Below are positions 1 through 8,716 of a DNA stretch of 38,084 bases, one piece after another. The notes under the pieces are model-generated. The model did no database searches and was not told where the DNA came from. It saw only the letters and a list, made by a program, of their open reading frames with translations. Origin of the DNA: an uncultured Pseudomonadota bacterium. GTDB taxonomy: Bacteria > Pseudomonadota > Gammaproteobacteria > Methylococcales > Methylomonadaceae. Location of the stretch: NCBI GenBank assembly GCA_903875455.1, contig CAIQWF010000025.1, positions 1-38,084 on the forward strand. Direction: 5' to 3'. Positions within the stretch are counted from its first letter, which is position 1. Each line of letters opens with the position of its first letter. The translations under genes were made by a program, and so were the position numbers.

Positions 1-10
1 AGAGTTGAAA

Positions 11-1321
11 ATGAGTGATCCCCGTGTTGGTTTTATCAGCCTAGGCTGCCCGAAAGCGTTGGTTGATAGTGAACAGATTTTAACCCGTCTGCGTTCTGAA
101 GGTTATCAGGTTTCAGGAACCTATCAGGATGCCGATTTGGTTATCGTCAATACCTGTGGTTTTATTGATGCGGCGGTGGAAGAATCGCTGGACAGCATCG
201 GCGAAGCCTTGGCGAAAAATGGCAAAGTGATTGTCACCGGCTGTCTGGGAGCGCGGGAAGCGGAAATTCGCGCCAAGCATCCGCAAGTGTTAAAAGTCAC
301 CGGCGCACATGCCATGGCGGAAGTGGTTAGTGCTGTGCATGAATATTTACCCGCGCCGCATAATCCGTTTCTGGATTTAGTACCGCCACAAGGAATTAAA
401 TTAACCCCGAAACATTATGCTTATCTGAAAATTTCCGAAGGCTGCAATCATCGCTGCACGTTCTGCATTATTCCATCATTGCGCGGTGATTTGGTCAGCC
501 GTCCGGTAGATGATGTGCTGTTAGAAGCCCAACGTTTAGCCGATGCAGGCGTGAAAGAATTATTGGTGGTGTCTCAGGATACCAGTGCTTACGGCCTGGA
601 TTTGAAATATCAGCCGCGAATCTGGAATGGCTACGAAATCAACAGCCGTTTTTATGATTTGGCCGAAGCATTGGGCGATTTGGGGATTTGGGTCAGAATG
701 CACTATGTTTATCCTTATCCGCATGTGGATGACGTGATTCCATTAATGGCGGAAGGAAAAATTTTGCCTTACCTGGATATTCCGTTTCAACATGCCAATA
801 GCCGGATTTTAAAATTAATGAAACGTCCGGCGGCGGCGGAAAATAATCTGGAACGGATTAAGGCCTGGCGCAAAATCTGTCCTGATTTAACCATACGCAG
901 CACGTTTATTGTCGGTTTTCCCGGCGAAACTGAACAAGAGTTTGAAGAGTTGTTGGAGTTCTTGACTGAGGCACAAATGGACAGAGTCGGCTGTTTTGCT
1001 TATTCACCGGTAAAAGGTGCGGTGGCGAACAATTTACCCGACCAGGTGCTGGAAGAAGTGAAACAGGAACGTTTGGCGCGGTTTATGGAGCATCAGGCGA
1101 AAATCAGTGCCGCACGTTTGCAGCAACGGGTCGGCAAAATCGAAACTGTGCTGATTGATGAAGTAGTGGAAGAAGGTGCGGTAGCTCGCAGCAAAGCCGA
1201 TGCGCCGGAAATCGACGGTCAGGTATTCATTGATGGCGCGACCCATTTACAGGTCGGCGAGTTTGTCGATGTTGAACTGGAAGAAGCAGATGAATATGAC
1301 TTGTGGGGGCGTTTGATTTAA
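11..1321 (+). CDS. rimO: Ribosomal protein S12 methylthiotransferase RimO
   Basis: Radical-SAM enzyme that adds a methylthio group to the conserved aspartate of ribosomal protein S12, acting in the cytoplasm. The N-terminal UPF0004 domain carries three cluster cysteines (SLGC C13, NTCG C49, TGCLG C78). The radical-SAM CxxxCxxC motif (CNHRCTFC) has C145, C149 and C152. The last ~65 residues form a TRAM domain. The 436-residue length matches E. coli RimO (441). I chose the ATG at position 11 over a TTG two codons earlier because the protein then begins [12 protein letters not shown], as usual in the family. The upstream region lies outside the window, so promoter and operon cannot be judged. 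A hairpin terminator follows. MiaB is the main alternative, but the GCPKxLVDSE start and total length favour RimO. Confidence 0.96.
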   Translation: MSDPRVGFISLGCPKALVDSEQILTRLRSEGYQVSGTYQDADLVIVNTCGFIDAAVEESLDSIGEALAKNGKVIVTGCLGAREAEIRAKHPQVLKVTGAHAMAEVVSAVHEYLPAPHNPFLDLVPPQGIKLTPKHYAYLKISEGCNHRCTFCIIPSLRGDLVSRPVDDVLLEAQRLADAGVKELLVVSQDTSAYGLDLKYQPRIWNGYEINSRFYDLAEALGDLGIWVRMHYVYPYPHVDDVIPLMAEGKILPYLDIPFQHANSRILKLMKRPAAAENNLERIKAWRKICPDLTIRSTFIVGFPGETEQEFEELLEFLTEAQMDRVGCFAYSPVKGAVANNLPDQVLEEVKQERLARFMEHQAKISAARLQQRVGKIETVLIDEVVEEGAVARSKADAPEIDGQVFIDGATHLQVGEFVDVELEEADEYDLWGRLI

Positions 1322-1341
1322 ACAAAGTCCCGGAAACAAAA

Positions 1342-1371
1342 ATGCCCTACTGTTTTTCAACAATAGGGCAT
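1342..1371. terminator. Bidirectional intrinsic terminator between rimO and the cold-shock gene
   Basis: An 11-bp stem with one mismatch (1342-1352 with 1361-1371) and an 8-nt loop. A T-rich run follows on the plus strand (CTTTT). An A-run precedes it, which reads as TTTTTGTTT after the stem on the minus strand. It sits between two convergent genes and can stop both rimO and the cold-shock transcript. Confidence 0.85.
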
Positions 1372-1396
1372 CTTTTAAAAAACTATTGCAGGGCTA

Positions 1397-1606
1397 TTAG
1401 ATAGCTGTAACGTTTTCTGCTTGTGGGCCTTTTTGACCTTGAGTGACTTCCATAGTGACTCTTTGACCTTCGGTCAAAGTTTTACGGCCTGAACCGTTAA
1501 TTGCACTGTGGTGAACGAAAACATCTTTACCGCCTTCTTGCTCAACGAAACCGAAACCTTTTTCGTCATTAAACCACTTAACAGTACCTTCAACTAAATT
1601 TGACAT
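1397..1606 (-). CDS. Cold-shock domain protein (CspA family)
   Basis: A 69-residue single cold-shock domain, the usual length for the family. These proteins bind single-stranded RNA and DNA through a five-strand beta barrel and act as RNA chaperones. Both signature motifs are visible: RNP1 KGFGFV (16-21) and RNP2 VFVHHS (29-34). I start at ATG 1606 ([13 protein letters not shown]). An in-frame extension upstream to 1750 adds 48 residues with no family match and is more likely 5' leader. Which paralogue it is (cspA, cspD, cspG and so on) cannot be told. The gene has its own long leader and a terminator shared with rimO. Confidence 0.96.
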   Translation of the reverse strand: MSNLVEGTVKWFNDEKGFGFVEQEGGKDVFVHHSAINGSGRKTLTEGQRVTMEVTQGQKGPQAENVTAI

Positions 1607-1787
1607 ATTCTTTTTTCTCTTACTTAATGTGCCAGTTTTCACTGACGTTATGGATATTACATTTGTTAATAAAGCGGGCACTGGAAAACGATGTACTTTT
1701 TTTCGATCTTTGTCGTCAACATTACGGTTTAAGGCAACACTGGCAAACAACTTTTTTCTTACCTAGCTGTATTGAGATGCCATTCTA
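1607..1787 (-). promoter_or_regulatory. Long 5' leader and candidate -10 box of the cold-shock gene
   Basis: On the minus strand a TAGAAT (plus-strand 1782-1787) matches the sigma-70 -10 consensus at 5 of 6 positions. The -35 region about 17 bp upstream (TTTATT) is poor. A start about 7 nt downstream would give a leader of roughly 170 nt, close to the ~160-nt leader typical of cspA mRNAs, which folds in a temperature-dependent way. The leader role is inferred from family knowledge. I did not find a clear cold-box sequence. Confidence 0.35.
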
Positions 1788-2131
1788 CACGGTAATAGCA
1801 ACAAAATAAATAAAAGAGATTGAATATAGCTGTTAATATATAAAAATGTTTTTTTTAACAGGTTATTTTTTAGTTAATTGGTTGATATGTAAAGGGTAAT
1901 TGGCAAAAAGAACTGTCAAATTTCAAAACTCAGGTATCGGCAAAAACAGCGGTTAAAACAGGATATAGCTTGCTTGAGCGGCCAAAATTGGCGGTATTTT
2001 TTTAGTTGACAGGAGCCAAGGATTAAGTAGAAACTGCCAGTTTTCCAACGACTGAATTATTATCAAGCCTAGAAACCGACGTTTCTTTAGCTTTAACAGA
2101 TGCGAATTTTTAATTATTTAAGGTTTTAATC
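1788..2131. other. Intergenic stretch without a recognisable gene
   Basis: AT-rich divergent spacer between the cold-shock gene and the small exported protein. A perfect TTGACA lies at 2006-2011 on the plus strand but has no convincing -10 at 16-18 bp. A second TTGACA on the minus strand (plus 1914-1919) also lacks a good -10. The next gene has a plausible ribosome binding site (AAGG at about 2120). I see no RNA gene here. Confidence 0.4.
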
Positions 2132-2509
2132 ATGAAAAAACTACTTTATTTGGCTTTAGCTTTAAGTTTCACAGCGCCTTGTCAGGCCAATCCGAGTGCT
2201 GATTTTAAACCCAGTCCAGCCAACCCGAACTTGCAACATAACTCTGCGGTTGTAGTTGACAAAGAAGTTGACGGTGCCGACGCTTTTATAGATATTCCGT
2301 TGCGAATTGCCGGTTTTATTGCCACAGTGGTAGGAACCGGGGTTTTTGTCGGGGTTTCACCGATTGCAGGTTTGATGGCGACTTATCCGCCGCATGATGC
2401 AACCGATAAAATAATTGATTTTTTGATTTTGCAACCTGCCCGCTTTACCTTTGACAGACCGGTCGGCGATTTTAATTTTGATAGCCGTATCGACAAAAAG
2501 AAACAGTAA
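2132..2509 (+). CDS. Small exported protein of unknown function
   Basis: 125 residues with a clear Sec signal peptide: MKK, a hydrophobic core at about 4-15, and a likely cut after CQA near residue 19. The mature part has a hydrophobic glycine-rich segment (about 55-85, IAGFIATVVGTGVFVGVSP) that could be one membrane helix or hairpin, then a PPHDATDK stretch and a charged tail. I do not recognise the family. An AAGG sits about 10 nt before the ATG. It is a single-gene unit, divergent from the cold-shock gene and convergent with cheB. Predicted location is periplasm or inner membrane; function unknown. Confidence 0.75.
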   Translation: MKKLLYLALALSFTAPCQANPSADFKPSPANPNLQHNSAVVVDKEVDGADAFIDIPLRIAGFIATVVGTGVFVGVSPIAGLMATYPPHDATDKIIDFLILQPARFTFDRPVGDFNFDSRIDKKKQ

Positions 2510-2532
2510 CTGTTTTTTAGTCTGAGTGCTCT

Positions 2533-2563
2533 ACTGTGCGGCGTATCATCGGCGGCGCACAGT
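2533..2563. terminator. Hairpin between the exported protein gene and cheB
   Basis: Perfect 8-bp inverted repeat ACTGTGCG/CGCACAGT (2533-2540 and 2556-2563) with a 15-nt loop, in the gap between two convergent genes. There is no T-run next to it, so a termination role is only suggested by position. Confidence 0.35.
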
Positions 2564-2613
2564 GAATCTGAAGTAATAGCAGAGAAAAGCCGAAATAGCC
2601 TAAAGATCTGGCT

Positions 2614-3672
2614 TTAAAAAACGCTGTTCAGATTTTTCTGTTTCCCTTTGGCACAGATTTGTTCTATTAAAAACTGTGCTATCGCTTCCAGCGGCAAAAC
2701 TTTTGAAACGGCATTCAAGGCGATTGCCGCTGCCGGCATTCCAAAGACAATAGAGCTTGCTTCATCCTGGGCGATGGTTAAGCATTGCTGCTCAAACATC
2801 GCCTGCAACCCTTCTGCACCGTCACTGCCCATACCGCTTAAAATAATCCCGATACTTTGTTTGGGGCAAATTGCGGCCGCCGAATTGAACAACGCTGTCA
2901 CTGAGGGTCTGAAACTTTTAACCGGTTCAGTGCGGGACAAAAAAATTTCATATTGATTGCCATTTTTGTTCACCAGGCAGTGGCAATTATCGGGTGCTAA
3001 ATAAACCGTACCTTTTTGCAACGGTTCATTGTTAAGCGCGATTTTGACTTTTAAAGCGGTATTATCATTAAGCCAGCTTGCCAGGCCGTCTATAAATCCG
3101 GTGGAAATATGCTGAACCACGACAATTGGCAACGGGAACGATTTAGGCAATTCAGATAAAATCTGCTTTAAGGCCTGTGGACCACCGGTGGAGCAGCCTA
3201 TTGCCAGCAGTTTATAATCATCCGGCTGCGGTATAGATACTGTGGCAACATAGGGAAAAATACGCCGTTTTACCAGCTTGACTTCAGCCATGGCCCGAAT
3301 GGTGGCAACAATTTCAGCCTGAATCGATTCAAAATCAGGGTCATTAAAACTACAGGGTTTTTCCAGCACCGCCAAAGCACCATGATCTATCGCATTAAAG
3401 CTGATTTGCAATTCATCATCGACATTGGAGCTAATGACCACAATCGGTTTGGGGCGAGTTGCCATAATCTGCGCAATCGCGGTCAAGCCATCCATTACCG
3501 GCATCCGAATATCCATGGTAATTAAATCTGGATTCAAGGTTTGCGCCATTTCAATCGCTTCCTGACCGGTTTTGGCCCGGCCTATCACCTGCAAATCAGC
3601 GGTATTCTGGATAATGCTGGTCAGCAGGAATGCAATAACTTCCGAGTCTTCAACAATTAATACCCGAATCAT
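2614..3672 (-). CDS. cheB: CheB-type protein-glutamate methylesterase (WspF-like)
   Basis: Response-regulator methylesterase that removes methyl groups from chemoreceptor glutamates and so sets adaptation. The receiver domain (about 1-120) has the acidic pair ED at 8-9, phospho-acceptor D54 (TMDIRMP) and conserved K105. After a linker comes the CheB esterase domain (about 155-340), with the catalytic triad visible as S161 in STGG, H188 in VVQH and D284 in GMGSDGAEG. The 352-residue length is normal. It lies 10 bp after the CheA-REC gene and ends the cluster, the position of WspF in Pseudomonas. In Wsp systems this protein restrains output, so with a broken CheA it may have no phosphate donor here. 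Confidence 0.93.
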   Translation of the reverse strand: MIRVLIVEDSEVIAFLLTSIIQNTADLQVIGRAKTGQEAIEMAQTLNPDLITMDIRMPVMDGLTAIAQIMATRPKPIVVISSNVDDELQISFNAIDHGALAVLEKPCSFNDPDFESIQAEIVATIRAMAEVKLVKRRIFPYVATVSIPQPDDYKLLAIGCSTGGPQALKQILSELPKSFPLPIVVVQHISTGFIDGLASWLNDNTALKVKIALNNEPLQKGTVYLAPDNCHCLVNKNGNQYEIFLSRTEPVKSFRPSVTALFNSAAAICPKQSIGIILSGMGSDGAEGLQAMFEQQCLTIAQDEASSIVFGMPAAAIALNAVSKVLPLEAIAQFLIEQICAKGKQKNLNSVF

Positions 3673-3682
3673 GGCTAATTCT

Positions 3683-5971
3683 CTAAAGTAACTGGTTGAT
3701 AATGGTCAATAACAGCTGGCTGTCAAAAGAGTCTTTGCTGATGTAAGCATCCGCGCCGACTTGCACACCCCGGCGCTTATCCTGCTCACTGTTCAGAGAG
3801 CTGACAATGATGGTGGGAATGTCACGGGTGCTGGGAGAGTTTTTGATTTTTTCCACCAGTTCAAAGCCGTTCAGCAGCGGCATTTCCACGTCGGTGATAA
3901 TTAGCTGGTAATGCGGATTTTTTTGCAATTCCTGCCAGGCTTGCAAGCCGTTCATCATTGCGGTGACGACAAAGCCATGCTGCTCCAGAATATTCTTTTC
4001 CAAAGTGCGGGAAGTGGCCGAATCATCAATGACCAGAATTTTTTGTGCTGTCACAGGCTCAGATGTGATTGACTCAGGATTGATTAGCGACTGCTGACTG
4101 ACAAACGCGGCGGCAATCAAATCTCCGGCATGTAATACCGGCACCAGTTCGCCGCTGCCTAAAACGGCCATTCCCACGGCAAAGGGCACGCTTAATAGCG
4201 GATAGGAAAACGGTTTGATAATCAAATCCTGTTCACCGATGATGTGATCGACAATCACGGCAATCTTTCGTTCACCATCGGTAATCAGTGCGGTAGCCAA
4301 GGTTTTTTTCTGGTGCGGAATAGCTTCTGCAAGGCCTAACAGCTGCGACAGATAATAAATGCTGATCGGCTGGGCGTCGGCAGTTGGCAATAAGTTTTTA
4401 CCATTTAAAAAAAGCAGGGTTTCGCTGTCAACGTCCATAACCCGCTCGATGTTGTAACCTTGCAAGGCGAATTTTTTGCCGCTGGCCTGAATCAAGATTC
4501 CAGATTCACTGGTTAGCGCAGCCGGCAAGGTTAAGGTAAATTCGGTGCCGTGTTTAAAAACGGTTTTGACGCTGATTGCGCCTTTGATTTTGCGTAAATT
4601 GGTTCTGACCACATCCAGTCCGACCCCGCGTCCTGAAGTTTCGGTCAGAATCGGCGCCATCGAAAAGCCGGATTTAAAAATAAAATCCAGCGCCGCTTCA
4701 TTGCTCAATGAACTGGCTTCGCTGGCAGACAGCAGTTGCAGCTTAACAATTTTTTGCCGCAGCGCATTCAAATCAATGCCGCTGCCGTCATCAGACAGGG
4801 AAATCATAATATTTGCCGCCACTTTGCTGATTTTCAAACTCAGTAAGGCTTGTTCCGGCTTGCCTTGTGTCAGCCGTTACTGTGGCAATTCGATGCCGTG
4901 ATCGATGGCATTGTTAATTAAATGAACCAGCGGGGCGTGCAGGACTTTGTAAAAATTGCGGTCGATTTTGATTTCTTCGCCTTCAATCACAAACTGGAGC
5001 TTTTTTTGCTGCTGCTGCGACAGGTCACGGACAATCCGCTGCAAAGGCGCTAATAGCAGCGCAAACGGCACCAGCCGCATGGCATTCACTGAAGCGGTTA
5101 GCGATTGCGAACTCTGCTGCAAGTGGTTATTAAGCTGCCTTAAGTTATTAAACGAGTTAATGGCATTGGTGGACAAATGCGTCAAATCAATCAGGGAATG
5201 GCTTAACTTTTCATCGCGCTTATTGCCAGACTGGTAGGAAACCTGTTCACTCAGGCTATTGCTTAATTGATCCAGACTGAAACACAGTTGCTGAAAATCC
5301 AGCAGATGCTTTTTCAGTTGCAGTCGGGCGGTCTGTATCTCATCAGCAATCAAAGAGAGTTGATTCACATCCTGGGCTAACACGGTGTAACTGGTTTGCC
5401 CAGGAGCCTCAGTACTTAACGCCACAGGTTCTTCCTGGGGAAGGAGGGGGGATTGGGGGGAGAGTGTGACGGTTAAAGAGGGCTGTTTTTCAATCGTAAC
5501 TGCCGTTTTTTTAGTAGAGGCTAAAGGTATGTTTAAAGTGTTTGGTTCAGAAAGCGGGGGAGAGGCGCTTTCTGTCTCGTTGCCCAGGCAGTCATCGAGT
5601 TTTTTCAAAAAAGCCTTGAAGGCTTGCAGGTCTGTTTCCGGGGTGTCAGCGAGTTGCCTGATTTTGTCTACTGCCTGCAATGCCGTATCAATCAACGTGC
5701 TGGAACAGGTTAACCGGCCTTTTTTCAGTAAGCTGAAAATTGATTCTAAACGATGGGTTATCTCGGCAATGCTATATTGGCTTACGCCTTTGGCCGCACC
5801 TTTTAAACTGTGAGCGGCACGAAAAATGTTCTCCAGCAGTTCCTGCTGCCGCTCGGCATTTGCAGTTTGTTCCAAAGCCAGCAAGCCATTGGTTAAGGTT
5901 TCCAGATGTTCGGCAAGCTCGGCTTTAAAAACCACCTGCAATTGCTGCATTAATTGAGGGCTGATTTCCAT
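3683..5971 (-). pseudogene. CheA-REC hybrid histidine kinase (WspE-like) with an in-frame stop
   Basis: Chemotaxis kinase fused to a receiver. From ATG 5971: HPt/P1 domain (about 1-110, phospho-His H54 in RAAHSLKGAA), a Pro/Ser-rich linker without an obvious P2, a P3 dimerisation coiled coil (about 195-305), then the HATPase domain, whose N-box (LINNAIDHGIE, 351-361) is followed by TAA at codon 365 (4877-4879). The frame stays open beyond the stop: RLTQGKPEQ, the G1 box DDGSGID (from codon 394), SGRGVGLDVV, a CheW-like P5 domain, and a receiver (about 644-762, D694 in ITDVEMP). Full length would be 762 codons, close to WspE. Since nothing is shifted, one C-to-T change (CAA to TAA) explains the break. 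A downstream TTG (4837) or ATG (4807) could start a C-terminal piece but lacks a good ribosome site. Either a real recent nonsense mutation or a base-call error. Confidence 0.9.
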
Positions 5972-6028
5972 GTCTGTGACTTAGTTAGGTTGATTGTCCA
6001 CGAACAGCCCTTTATAAAAATTCTTTCT

Positions 6029-6048
6029 CCAGTTTGAGACAAAACTGG
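6029..6048. terminator. Hairpin downstream of the FHA-GGDEF gene
   Basis: 7-bp inverted repeat CCAGTTT/AAACTGG with a 6-nt loop, in the 179-bp gap between the FHA-GGDEF gene and cheA. On the minus strand ATTTTTA follows about 9 nt later. It is a weak terminator or attenuator candidate that could separate cheA-cheB from the upstream genes. The rest of the gap shows nothing I recognise. Confidence 0.3.
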
Positions 6049-6150
6049 CGCAATCCCTGATATTGTTTGAACTTGCTGCCAAGGTAAGTTGCTATGGTTG
6101 GTTGAGGGGAGACTGTTTGTTAGCGCAGTGCTGTATGAGATTAGCTCTCT

Positions 6151-7041
6151 TTAATGCAGGTTAGGCTCAAACAGCATGGACTGGTTTTTGCCGTTCTGTT
6201 TAGCCTGGTGCAAGGCTTTTTTGGCCTGGGCAATCAGCAGTTCTTTTGTATACGGCTGTTCCTCCTGTTTCGAGGAATAGTGGCTGATACCAAGACTGAT
6301 GGTTATTTCAATAGCCTGGTCTGCATATCTAATCGGTGTGTTTGCAACAAGAGCGCGGATAGCTTCTGCCAAAGCATAAGCCTGCTGTTTTCCGGTGTGA
6401 GGCGCAACAAGCGCGAAAATTTGCCCGGCATAACGGCATAAACAGTCTGCATCCCTAATGCGGTTTTTGATGGTTTTAACCAGCTGTAGCAGTGCGGTGT
6501 CACCAGCCAAGTCCCCGTGAAGGCCGTTGAACTCCCTGAATTTGTCAACATCAAACAGAATAAGTGCCATTTCAGTGTGGTAACGCCTGGAACAGATAAG
6601 CGCTTCTTCGATTTTTTCCAAAAGATAATGCTGGTTATATACCGGTAGCTGATCGTCCATTTGAGTCTGCCGATAAAGCTCATCATAGTAAGCCTGCTCC
6701 GGGCTGTCACAGGAAACAAACTTTAGTTTTACAGAACCAATCTTAATAATGTCCTGGTCTTGCAATGAGGTTTTTTCTATTTCAACTGAGTTTACCAAGG
6801 TGCCATTGGTGCTGTTTTTGTCAAAGATCAAAAACTCATGTTCATTAAAGCGCTGGATGTAAGCGTGCATTCTCGATACGCCACTTTCGTCCAGATGAAT
6901 GTCGACCTCTTTTTCCCGGCCGATAGTGACAATATCCTTATTCAGTAAAATTCTATTACCTGCACCCTCGCCATTTTGAACAAGCAAAAAAGCAGTCCAA
7001 ATCGAGATTTTAGCTGATTGATTATTGTTATTTTCTCTCAC
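6151..7041 (-). CDS. FHA domain - degenerate GGDEF protein
   Basis: 296 residues. The N-terminal FHA domain (about 20-108) has the phosphothreonine-binding marks GR (41-42), SRMH (56-59) and NSTNGT (76-81). A GGDEF-type domain follows (about 130-290) with a recognisable nucleotide-binding half (FDVDKFREFN, HGDLAGD). The catalytic GG[DE]EF signature reads AGQIF (205-209), so loss of diguanylate cyclase activity is expected. The inhibitory-site motif RxxD (R196-D199) sits at the standard five residues before it, so c-di-GMP may still bind. The start is GTG 7041, with GGAG 8 nt upstream. It takes the place of WspR but has no receiver domain, so the phosphorelay link may run through FHA binding instead. 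Whether it is a c-di-GMP receptor is inference. Confidence 0.88.
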   Translation of the reverse strand: MRENNNNQSAKISIWTAFLLVQNGEGAGNRILLNKDIVTIGREKEVDIHLDESGVSRMHAYIQRFNEHEFLIFDKNSTNGTLVNSVEIEKTSLQDQDIIKIGSVKLKFVSCDSPEQAYYDELYRQTQMDDQLPVYNQHYLLEKIEEALICSRRYHTEMALILFDVDKFREFNGLHGDLAGDTALLQLVKTIKNRIRDADCLCRYAGQIFALVAPHTGKQQAYALAEAIRALVANTPIRYADQAIEITISLGISHYSSKQEEQPYTKELLIAQAKKALHQAKQNGKNQSMLFEPNLH

Positions 7042-7158
7042 CCTTTATTCTCCAGGTATTTTATCCGGCCATTTTCACATTATTTTCTCTGTAGTTTCAA
7101 GCGCTTTGCCAGTCTTTAAAAAATGATAGCGTTTTCAGGAGTTTCTCGTGGCGATTTA

Positions 7159-8697
7159 TCAGTTTTTGTAAACACTGATGCTTTGCTGCAACTGCTTGGA
7201 AATCTCCGCCAAATCTGACGACACGGATTTACTTTGTTCCGCAGCTCCAACAAATTGCGCAGTGACTTTGTTGATTTCATTCATTGCGATGGCAACCTGG
7301 GAAATACCGGCGCCTTCCTGCCGTACCGCAGCGACAATCTGCTGGCTGGCGATGACCGATTCGTTAATCACTTTATTCAGCTTTTCCATAATCACGCCGG
7401 TATTTTTTACCAGCTCTTCGCCATTATCGACGCTTTTTGTGCCTTGTTCGGTTGCCATTACCGCCCGGTCTGTGGCCAGCTGAATATCACGCAGAATTTT
7501 ATGTACCTGCTCGGTGGACTGCTGCGACTGTTCGGCCAAATCACGCACTTCGGCGGCAACCACGGCAAAACCTTTGCCGGCATCTCCGGCTTTGGCCGCT
7601 TCAATCGAAGCATTCAAGGCCAGCATTTTCGACTGTTGGGTCAAATTGGCAATGACGGTGGTAATGTTGGCCACCAGCTGGGTTTTTTCGCTCAGCATCA
7701 GAATGGTTTTGGAAATGGTGTTGACCTGATCCCTGATTTCTCCCATGGAGCGGACAACCTGCTGTACTGCGATAATGCCGTGTTCACCTTCTTTGCGAAT
7801 ATTTTCCGCGACCTGTCCCAAAGCCTGGGCCTTGGTTTGGGTTTGCTGCGAGGTGGCCTTGATTTCCTCCAGCGTGGTGGTCGTTTCATTTACCGCCGAG
7901 GCTTGCTGGCTGGCACCGCTGGACTGGCTGGCAATGGTGCTGTTTAACCGGGTAATGGTTTCGGCAATATTTTGTCCAACATCAGTAATGTGACGGGTAA
8001 TCTGGCTTAAACCATTCACCATGCTGTTGATTTGCTCGCTCAGCGAAGACAGGTCATCATCAGCGGAAATCTCCAGCTGCTGGCTTAAATCGCCCTTGGA
8101 AACTTTGGCAATAAAGGCTTTATAAGTTTCGATTTTATCCTCTATTTCATGTTTGGACAGACTGACTTCCCGCACGTCTTCCAGTAAGGCGAAAGTATAG
8201 GTATCAATCGCCAGTTGCGCATCCATAAAAATAACCTTGTTAAATGCGCCCTGCAACGCCAGTATTTTCGCAGGGCTATACCAATATTTGCGCACGATAA
8301 TCGGGTTAATCAATTGCAGATAAATGCTATAGCCGCCTAAATACCAGCGCGGGGTTAAACCGATTTTTTTATGTACCACTCCGATTTTTAGCTGGTTTTC
8401 AAAATACTGGGCATCAAAGTTGCCATCAAAAATATCGAGTAAATAACGCTTTTGCGTCACTTTCAGACGGTCAATGTTTGAGCCGGCCTGGGCAATGATT
8501 CGGGTTAGTTCAGGATAACGACTGATATGGGTATAAAAATTATCCACAATCCAGTCGGCATGTTTTTCAATCACCGGTTTAAACTGGCGCAACAGTTTAC
8601 AGTCCGCTTCGGTCAAACCGATATAATCCAGGCGTGATGCCCGTTCTTCAACGTCAATTCGTATTATTTCTGCAAGTGATTCTTTTCTATTTAACAT
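7159..8697 (-). CDS. Globin-coupled methyl-accepting chemotaxis protein (HemAT-like, soluble)
   Basis: 512 residues with no membrane segment. The N-terminal protoglobin domain (about 1-180) shows the globin-sensor pattern GVVHKKIGLTPRWYLGGY, where H109 is the likely proximal haem ligand and Y55 a candidate distal residue. A HAMP-like segment (about 190-240) leads into a cytoplasmic signalling helix bundle, with the MCP hairpin tip around GFAVVAAEVRDLAEQS. Such proteins bind O2 (also CO or NO) at haem and signal to CheA through CheW. I start at ATG 8697 (MLNRKESLAE): a 25-residue upstream extension would overlap the CheW gene and has no globin match. GGAAA precedes this ATG, 19 bp after the upstream stop. 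It replaces the membrane receptor WspA of classical Wsp systems. Confidence 0.93.
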   Translation of the reverse strand: MLNRKESLAEIIRIDVEERASRLDYIGLTEADCKLLRQFKPVIEKHADWIVDNFYTHISRYPELTRIIAQAGSNIDRLKVTQKRYLLDIFDGNFDAQYFENQLKIGVVHKKIGLTPRWYLGGYSIYLQLINPIIVRKYWYSPAKILALQGAFNKVIFMDAQLAIDTYTFALLEDVREVSLSKHEIEDKIETYKAFIAKVSKGDLSQQLEISADDDLSSLSEQINSMVNGLSQITRHITDVGQNIAETITRLNSTIASQSSGASQQASAVNETTTTLEEIKATSQQTQTKAQALGQVAENIRKEGEHGIIAVQQVVRSMGEIRDQVNTISKTILMLSEKTQLVANITTVIANLTQQSKMLALNASIEAAKAGDAGKGFAVVAAEVRDLAEQSQQSTEQVHKILRDIQLATDRAVMATEQGTKSVDNGEELVKNTGVIMEKLNKVINESVIASQQIVAAVRQEGAGISQVAIAMNEINKVTAQFVGAAEQSKSVSSDLAEISKQLQQSISVYKN

Positions 8698-8716
8698 TCT
8701 GTTTCCACTAAACGCT

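Noticed and set aside
1607-1750. N-terminal extension of the cold-shock protein
   Set aside because: The extra 48 residues match nothing in the family, and cold-shock genes typically have long untranslated leaders here.
2006-2034. Promoter of the small exported protein gene from the perfect TTGACA
   Set aside because: No acceptable -10 box at 15-19 bp; a lone -35 match is not enough.
3683-4837. Separate gene for a CheA C-terminal half
   Set aside because: The frame is identical to that of the N-terminal part and the only barrier is one TAA. The apparent TTG start lacks a ribosome site and would begin inside the ATPase domain, so it is treated as one broken gene.
7234-7947. Plus-strand 237-residue open frame opposite the chemoreceptor
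   Set aside because: It lies fully opposite a strongly supported gene and its composition (Gly, Phe and Asn rich) is a complement artefact.
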